Below are positions 58,210 through 64,000 of a stretch of 64,000 bases of DNA, piece after piece. This DNA is from Nageia nagi. Taxonomy: Eukaryota > Pinophyta. A model generated the notes under the pieces. That model worked only from the letters and a program-made list of their open reading frames with translations. It was not told the origin of the DNA and did not search any database. The stretch lies in NCBI GenBank assembly GCA_050084985.1, contig JBITNC010000001.1, forward strand, positions 171,244,001 through 171,308,000, written 5' to 3'. Every line of letters starts with the position of its first letter. Within the stretch, counting starts at the first letter, position 1. The position numbers and the translations under genes are program-made.

Positions 58210-61200
58210 GAAAGAATACAATCTTCTGGTGGTTCTTAGGGTCTTCACCTATTGGAGAATAGAACCCTTTACTTGTTGCTCCCAACTATTTGTTTAGATG
58301 AAGCCTTTGCAAAAATCTCTAGTGGTGGAACAAATTCCGCAAGGAGTAAAGATTGAATCTTATTATTTAACTCTTTGAGGTCTTAATAATCAACTTGCGA
58401 TAAAATAGGGAAAGTTTGTATTTTTATAATATATGCTCTAAACCCTGTTAACACATTCTCTAGCCTCCTAGCATGCAAGAATCTTGCAATTACCTCTTAC
58501 AAAAGGTCATTTATTTGGTGTAAGTCTGAGATTTGCTTCTCCAAAAATGATTATTCCAAAAATTGAATGGTATTGGCCACCCATCTTCCAACACTACCCT
58601 ATACATCTTGCTCCTCCCATAATTTCTAAGCTTTCAATTCAATTAAAAAATGAAAAACATTATTGATAAATCCAATCTCTATGTTGAGCTAGTGTTTATT
58701 AATTTCTATATTAAACACCAAATTATGGAGTTCACCTCTATCCCAGGCTCTTCTCAAAATTGTTTTCTTGGGCTTGGGAGTAATTGTAGCTATATCCTTT
58801 TCTATAAGGGCTCTCAACTAGTTTTGCATTTTTTTAAGTACTTATTTGGTATATCAAGAGTTAGCTTATAGAGAGAAATTTGAGTATTATACTACTAAAT
58901 AGCTTGTTCATTCCAATTTTTAAATAATTGTAACTATGAAAAACTTATCATTTTTTATTCAATTTTTTACACTAGGGATTTTTTGAATCTTTTTATGATC
59001 AACAACAACTTTGTATTATCTTTTATAAGCACTTTGTTAGCTGCTATTATCTTTTGTAATTCTACTTTAGCTTATTTAGCCTTTTGGCCATCTATGATTG
59101 CAACTTGAGCTTTGACATCTTGTATCAATTTATTTGCACCATCTAACTCAACTTTCTTTTCTCCCAAGCTCTTTTAAAACTCTATTTTTTTCTTATCAAG
59201 TTTTTCAAGCAATTCTTTGTTTTATTCTGCAACTCGAAAACCATCTTATCTTTGAGGGATTAGTCTTTCTTATATTGGTCTATCTTTTTGTTTAATCTAT
59301 TTATCTTATTCTCCATGGCCTAGAAACTTTTACCAGCCACCATGGAAGTATTTACAAGAAATTTTGACTGATCTAGCTAGTACACTACATATTTACATCA
59401 ATAATAGCCATAGGAGCAATGTCCATTTTTCCTTATTTGAAAGATATTTATGCAATTTTAATATCCCCCATTTCTATAACCTTACTCAAAATTCTTAATT
59501 ATTGCTTAGGGAGCATAGGAGGATTATTAAAAAAAGTTACCCAATCAATGGGCTCTATTATTTGTGTAGAAAAAATGCTCTTAATCTCCTCTTATGAGGC
59601 TATAGGAATTAAAGAATGTTGGGGAGTATTTACACCTGATGTAGATGCCATGGTCTATTACTCTGGATTTGGGCTCTTAGGAGGGGTTAAGGATGGAACT
59701 TTTACCTCTTCTTTCACTTCTTCCATAATATTTTCTTCGTCAATAACCTTGTTTTTTAGGTTAGAGTCTTTCTTTTTGTTAGATTCATCATCATCATCAT
59801 CATCATCCCTTGCTCCACCTCTATGTGTAGGTACTATGGAACCACCTATTCCAAGAACATTACCTCCACCTTGTTGAATCTCCCTCTTCTCTTTTTTGGG
59901 ACTTCCTAGGGGGTAGTATCATCTATATCTTGTAGCTCTTATGTGTCCAATACATCAAATATTTATGTCTCCTTTATGATAGCCTCAAGCATTCTTTCAC
60001 TTGGTTTTAGAGCTGGAGGTCAAATCCTTTATGCTTGGGGCTATTTAGTGTAGGTTTTCTTTACTAGCTTTTTCTCTTTTTTTAGGTCTTATTATTTTTG
60101 TACTAGTGTTTGAATTCTTCTTATTTTTGTGGAGGGTTCTTATGAAGTAATGATTATATCTAATGAATCTTATTTCTTTCTCCTTGTCAGTTATTTCAAT
60201 CCTGATGATGCTCTAGTCTTTATTTCTCTTATTCCTGCAATTTATTTTCCTTAAAAATTTAGAGGAAGAGGTTTACCCAATTTTGGCAAGGGGTCTTTAG
60301 AATAATCTAACTTCTAGTAATTATCATAATTGTATTTACCAAATAATTTATTTTTAATGTGATGAATCTTTTTGGTGTGTTCAAATTTGAACTTTTTGAA
60401 ATAATGAATATTAGGCCCCCAACCCAAATCTATCAATTGGATGAGTACCTCCTAGATTAAGGCAAAATATTATCATCTATTTTCCCAATTCCTATATCTT
60501 TTAATCCCTTAAATGGCCATCTAGGCCTTATTAATAGGTCCAAATTCCCATTCTAGTGATTCTTCAACTTCATGCTTAGTTTTATTCATAAAATATTCTA
60601 CATGAGGTCTATGCTCATGAGTAAAGGTTGGGTGCTTCTTTCATGACCTTATCATTTTTTTCATTTCCCTTAAAGGATCATACATATAAGGGGCTTATAC
60701 CATATCTAGTTTAAAATTATGTACAATAAAATTAGGTATGCTATTTTTACACCCTAATTCTAACAAAGTGAAATTTTTAGTAGTAGCCGATATATCTATA
60801 ATGTATTTAAAACTACCCTTAGAGCCATACTTAGTTTCTATAGCACACATTTGTCTACCCATATCTATAGAATACAATTGGGTAATTACATATTTAGGTA
60901 GGAAAAAGGGTTTTTCAAAATATCCATACCTAATAATTATAGTGCAATCCTTGAGAAAATACCAATCACTAATTATGTTTCCCCCCTTGCAACTCCCATT
61001 TGATGCTTTGGTGTAGTCTGCTAGGATGCTTCCTGGTCACCATTGGTGTGTAGAATTTATCCATGAACTCATAATATGAACCATGCCATTTGGTTAATAT
61101 TTTTATTCTTAAATCAATCGAGGTTGGTCTAGTATTTATGGTAGTAGACTACATTTACAGGCCTGGTTCCACCAACTTTTCAAGATTTTGATGGACTAGG

Positions 61201-61360
61201 AGCCACTAGAGATATGAAGAATGCCTAAAATATTATTTTTCAATTTTAAAAATACATCTTCTTATCTCATTCAAGATGAAATTGGGGAAGTTGTAGTAGA
61301 TGTATGCTTTTGTAATATTATAAGTCATCCTCACCATGGCTTCATCTGCTCTAATTTGGG
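58210..61360 (-). pseudogene. Long decayed coding tract, family unknown
   Basis: The minus strand can be followed for about 3 kb as a broken reading frame with plausible protein texture. The N-terminal part has TYNITKAYIYYNFPNFILNE, LRIKILTKWHGSYYEFMDKF and GRQMCAIETKYGSKGSFKYI. The middle is charged, with IHHIKNKLFGKYNYDN and a run of seven Asp before ESNKKKDSNLKNKVIDEE, then VPSLTPPKSPNPE and STSGVNTPQHSLIP. Then comes a coiled-coil-like Lys/Leu stretch near 59250-59000 and an end near 58300 (EFVPPLEIFAKASSK). Most stops are TAG or TAA where Gln or Trp would fit. I do not recognise the family: it may be an extra retrotransposon ORF, a gag, or a host gene. Plus-strand frames here (59419-59877, 60738-61016) are shadows. 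It abuts a truncated copia LTR at 61368. Confidence 0.5.
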
Positions 61361-61367
61361 TCTTCAA

Positions 61368-61702
61368 TCACAAATGCAACTCTCTTACAATCCTCCTAAT
61401 ATTAAATCCTAAGCACTATCTTATAATATAACTTTACTCCATAATTGGTGTATAATCACAAAGAGGGAGCCTTCTATTTATAGGCCAAAATCTCTCTTTG
61501 AATCACCCTTTTATCTAATGTATAAAAGCATGACATGCACATCCTTTTACCCAAGGGGCATGCTCATGACATGGAGTGTAAGCAAGTTAAATTATCATAT
61601 TCACTTAAATACTTAAGGTATAAAATGATTACCTTAAGTATTAGTGAACTTACAAAGAGGATTAATACAAACCTTTACAATAATGCATTATACATTCCAA
61701 CA
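61368..61702 (-). repeat. 3' LTR of copia G, truncated
   Basis: This matches the outer-to-middle part of element F's LTRs from cacaaatgcaactctctt to …ATTCCAACA, including the TATA box (minus, 61482-61475). About 335 of 476 bases remain; the inner 140 bases are lost at the join to the unknown coding tract. The polypurine tract follows at 61703-61719. Confidence 0.85.
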
Positions 61703-62400
61703 CTCCCCCTTAATGCAATATTGGAATAAAGTGAATAAGAGAGAAGAAAAAGAGAAAGTAAGAGAGTTCTTCTCTAAATAGATACAATGGAGATGAGAAC
61801 TTTTTATATATTTTTGAAGTAAGAAAGATCTAGTTTGAGACTCACTACTTTTCCAAATACAATCATTAACCACAACTAGTATTAATGTACATGAAGTAGT
61901 CATCTAATTGGAAGTCATGAAGAGTCTCCAAGAGCTTACATACCTAAGGTAAGTAATCTACAATCTCAAAGGAACTTGCAAGTCATAACCAATTCAAATA
62001 ATAAGATCAATTAGATGCAACATATTCATCTTAACAAGGATATATGAATCACATAAATGCCATCATGAATTGATCAATGGTGCACTATAAGTCATCATAA
62101 AGATGCCATGCTAAAAACTTATAGTCACCTGCTATATATAAAGCATGTGTTGATTATCATTACAAAATAAAGCATGCACATATGAGTTCCTCACAAATGG
62201 ATAATTGAATAGTGCCAAAAGACACATAAGAGTTTCTCACACATGGATAACTAAATAGTACTAGATTAGTCAATTTTTTTGCTTTTAAAATTTTATACAA
62301 TAAGTTCCTCACACAGAGTGAATTTACCATGGTGTGTAAAAAAATCAACACTATACAGCATAAAATCTTCCTAGGGTGAAGTTGTGATCATAAATATGAA
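61703..62400 (-). other. 3' untranslated region of copia G
   Basis: Starts with the polypurine tract (minus ATTGCATTAAGGGGGAG). It contains single or few copies of the tandem units that are expanded in element F (62070-62310). No coding signal. Confidence 0.8.
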
Positions 62401-63480
62401 TTCAACATAAAAATTCAAACTTCACTTCCCCTTGAAGACAACATCACCAACTCAATAGCATCCCTAAGCTCATATAACTAAGCTTCTAGGAGGAATTTGG
62501 TAAATAAATCAATAGAGTTTAAGGTGGATGGATAATACTTTAGGTGTATGATGCCATCAAGAACCTTCTCCTTGATAAAATGGGCATGGATTTCCACATG
62601 TTTTATTCTCTGATGGAACATATGATTCTTAGCTAAAGAAATAGCTAATTGATTATCTAAAGAAATCAAGGATGAGCTATCTTGCTCATACATAATTTCT
62701 TTTAGAAGATGCCTTAACCAAATGGCTTCTTGGGCTACAACAAACATGGCATAGTATTTAGCTTCTATGGTGGAAAGAGAAATAGTAGGTTGCTTCTTGG
62801 AATCCTAAGAGATAGCACCTAAAACAATGCTAAACACATACACAGAGGTTGATTTTCTATCATTTTTATCTTCCCCATAGTCAAAATCTAAGAATCTAGA
62901 GAGAACAAATGAGGGCAACTTGGAATACTTGAGAGCAAGATCCTTAGTCCTTGCAACATACCTCAAATTTTGCTTAATAGCATTGAAGTGCTCAACATAA
63001 TATTTTTACATGAAGTGTGCCATCAAATTCACTGTAAAGGCAATATCTATTCTAGATATAGTCAAATACAAAATACTACCAATTAATTACATGTAAACTA
63101 TAGCATCAACTAACTAAGAGTTGAAGCTCAAAGAAATAGTGATTCCAAGAGATACTAGGATCATAACATATCTATACTCCATTCCAAAAAATTTCAAGAT
63201 GTTTGATATATACTTAGATTGATTGAGATAAGTACAATTTTTTTATTGATACACTTGCATTCCAAGATAGTAATGCAAGAGACCAAGATCAGTCATTTCA
63301 AATGTTGCCTTAAGTTTGGATATGCACTCTTGAATAATTTCATCATTATTTCTAGTTATCAAAATATCATCCACATAAAGGAGAATCAAGACCACATCTT
63401 TTCCTTGATTGAGTACATATAGATCAAAGTCAAAAAAATATTTGGTTTCCTCATAATATACATAGTATTTCTAAGCAAAA
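62401..63480 (-). pseudogene. Copia G reverse transcriptase C-part and RNase H
   Basis: The minus strand gives VLILLYVDDILITRNN (catalytic YVDD, about 63380), then FEMTDLGLLHYYLGMQVYQ. The end of reverse transcriptase leads into RNase H: LSRFLDFDYGEDKNDRKSTS, STIEAKYYAMFVVAQEAIWL, ISLDNQLAISLAKNHMFHQR and IKHVEIHAHFIKEKVLDGI. The RNase H block is open for 89 codons (62747-62478). It ends with DLFTKFLLEA, the usual copia terminus. A few stops are present, but this is the best preserved protein stretch of the right half. Confidence 0.9.
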
Positions 63481-64000
63481 CCTTTAGCTACTAACCTTAC
63501 CTTGTATTTCTCAATATTTTAAATTAAATTGAGATTGACCTTATAGATCCACTTATTGCCAATCACATTCTTCTTATTATGAGAAGGAACCAAGTCCTGA
63601 GTTTTATTTTTCATAAGCACCTCATACTTTGCTTTCAAGGTTTCCATCTAGAACTTATGCTTTGAAGCTTGTTTTAAGGTTGAAGGCTCATGCTTTTTGT
63701 CAATATTGGCAAATAAATATTTGTTCAAGGTCATGCTCCTTATTACCCTTTGAGTTGGAGAGTTTTTTTTTTGAAGTGACTTGTCTATATCAGTATCTAA
63801 CTAGCTAGGTGCAATTGAAGAGTCCTCTGGATCATCACCATCCTCATTAGAAGTAGATTCTTTAGGAATTTCATTTAATTTTACATCCCTTGAAACAAAC
63901 ATGACTTTCTAGGATAGAGAGTAAAGCTTTTAGCCTCTATGCTGACTATTATAACCCATAAAGATGCATTTTTTAACTCTTTTGTTTAACTTTTTTGTTT
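63430..64000 (-). pseudogene. Copia G integrase tail and reverse transcriptase N-part (runs off window)
   Basis: At the edge the minus strand reads VKKCIFMGYNSQHRG and MFVSRDVKLNEI, the integrase C-terminus of copia. An acidic linker (SNEDGDDPEDSSIAPS) follows, then the reverse transcriptase start METLKAKYEVLMKNKTQDLV, NKKNVIGNKWIYKVNLN and KYKVRLVAKGFA. Directly after YVYYEETKYFF the text jumps to LYVLNQGKDV before YVDD, so about 110 residues of the fingers and palm are missing near 63435. The element continues beyond 64000. Confidence 0.85.

Noticed and set aside
59419-59877. A 152-codon plus-strand frame with a serine run, as a host gene
   Set aside because: The opposite strand reads more sensibly across a much longer span, and the serine run is the reverse side of its Asp codons.

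Overview
This window looks like gene-poor nuclear DNA from a seed plant with a large, repeat-filled genome. It is very AT-rich and almost free of CpG: I count 2 CG dinucleotides in the first 600 bases. Nearly every recognisable protein tract is a decayed retrotransposon, with Ty3/gypsy, Ty1/copia and L1-type LINE all present and long LTRs nested inside one another. The strong AT bias, CpG loss and old nested LTR elements suggest a gymnosperm. A gnetophyte such as Welwitschia, known for an unusually low GC content attributed to cytosine deamination, would fit well, but this is inference from composition. I found no intact host gene, tRNA, rRNA or CRISPR array.

Layout. 1-24486: one minus-strand chromovirus-like gypsy element (B) with LTRs of about 5 kb, longer than its 4.8 kb internal region (13670-18467). 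Its left LTR (1-13669) is split by a 1.55 kb terminal-inverted-repeat insertion (252-1801) and by a whole second gypsy element, A (3347-11767). Element A is Tat-like, carries a second, archaeal-type RNase H, and holds a perfect 170-bp palindrome at 4616-4785. The right LTR (18468-24486) holds another small insertion (21378-22433). 24509-29430: plus-strand gypsy C, cut off before its integrase. 29431-30922: a third fragment of the B LTR. 30930-32128: 5' end of gypsy D (gag, primer site, LTR), minus strand. 32940-36090: plus-strand L1-type LINE. 37620-52080: minus-strand gypsy E, whose archaeal-type RNase H lies upstream of its reverse transcriptase, split by the copia-like element F (42593-50573). 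F has two 476-bp LTRs and no recognisable gag or pol. 52080-56085: two 1.73 kb direct repeats. 58210-61360: a long decayed minus-strand coding tract that I cannot identify. 61368-64000: minus-strand copia G, which shares LTR and 3' sequence with F but has reverse transcriptase and RNase H.

How it fits together. The order of insertion can be read: B first, then A and the two small inverted-repeat elements inside B's LTRs; E first, then F inside E. Comparing B's LTR copies gives the empty site for each small insertion. F looks like a non-autonomous relative of G and could have been moved by G-type proteins. Most in-frame stops are single C-to-T (or G-to-A) changes, so the region seems to have decayed mainly by deamination of methylated cytosines. 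The least explained items are the perfect palindrome, the unidentified coding tract at 58-61 kb, the antisense coding-like motif in F, and the 21-bp minisatellites inside both small insertions.
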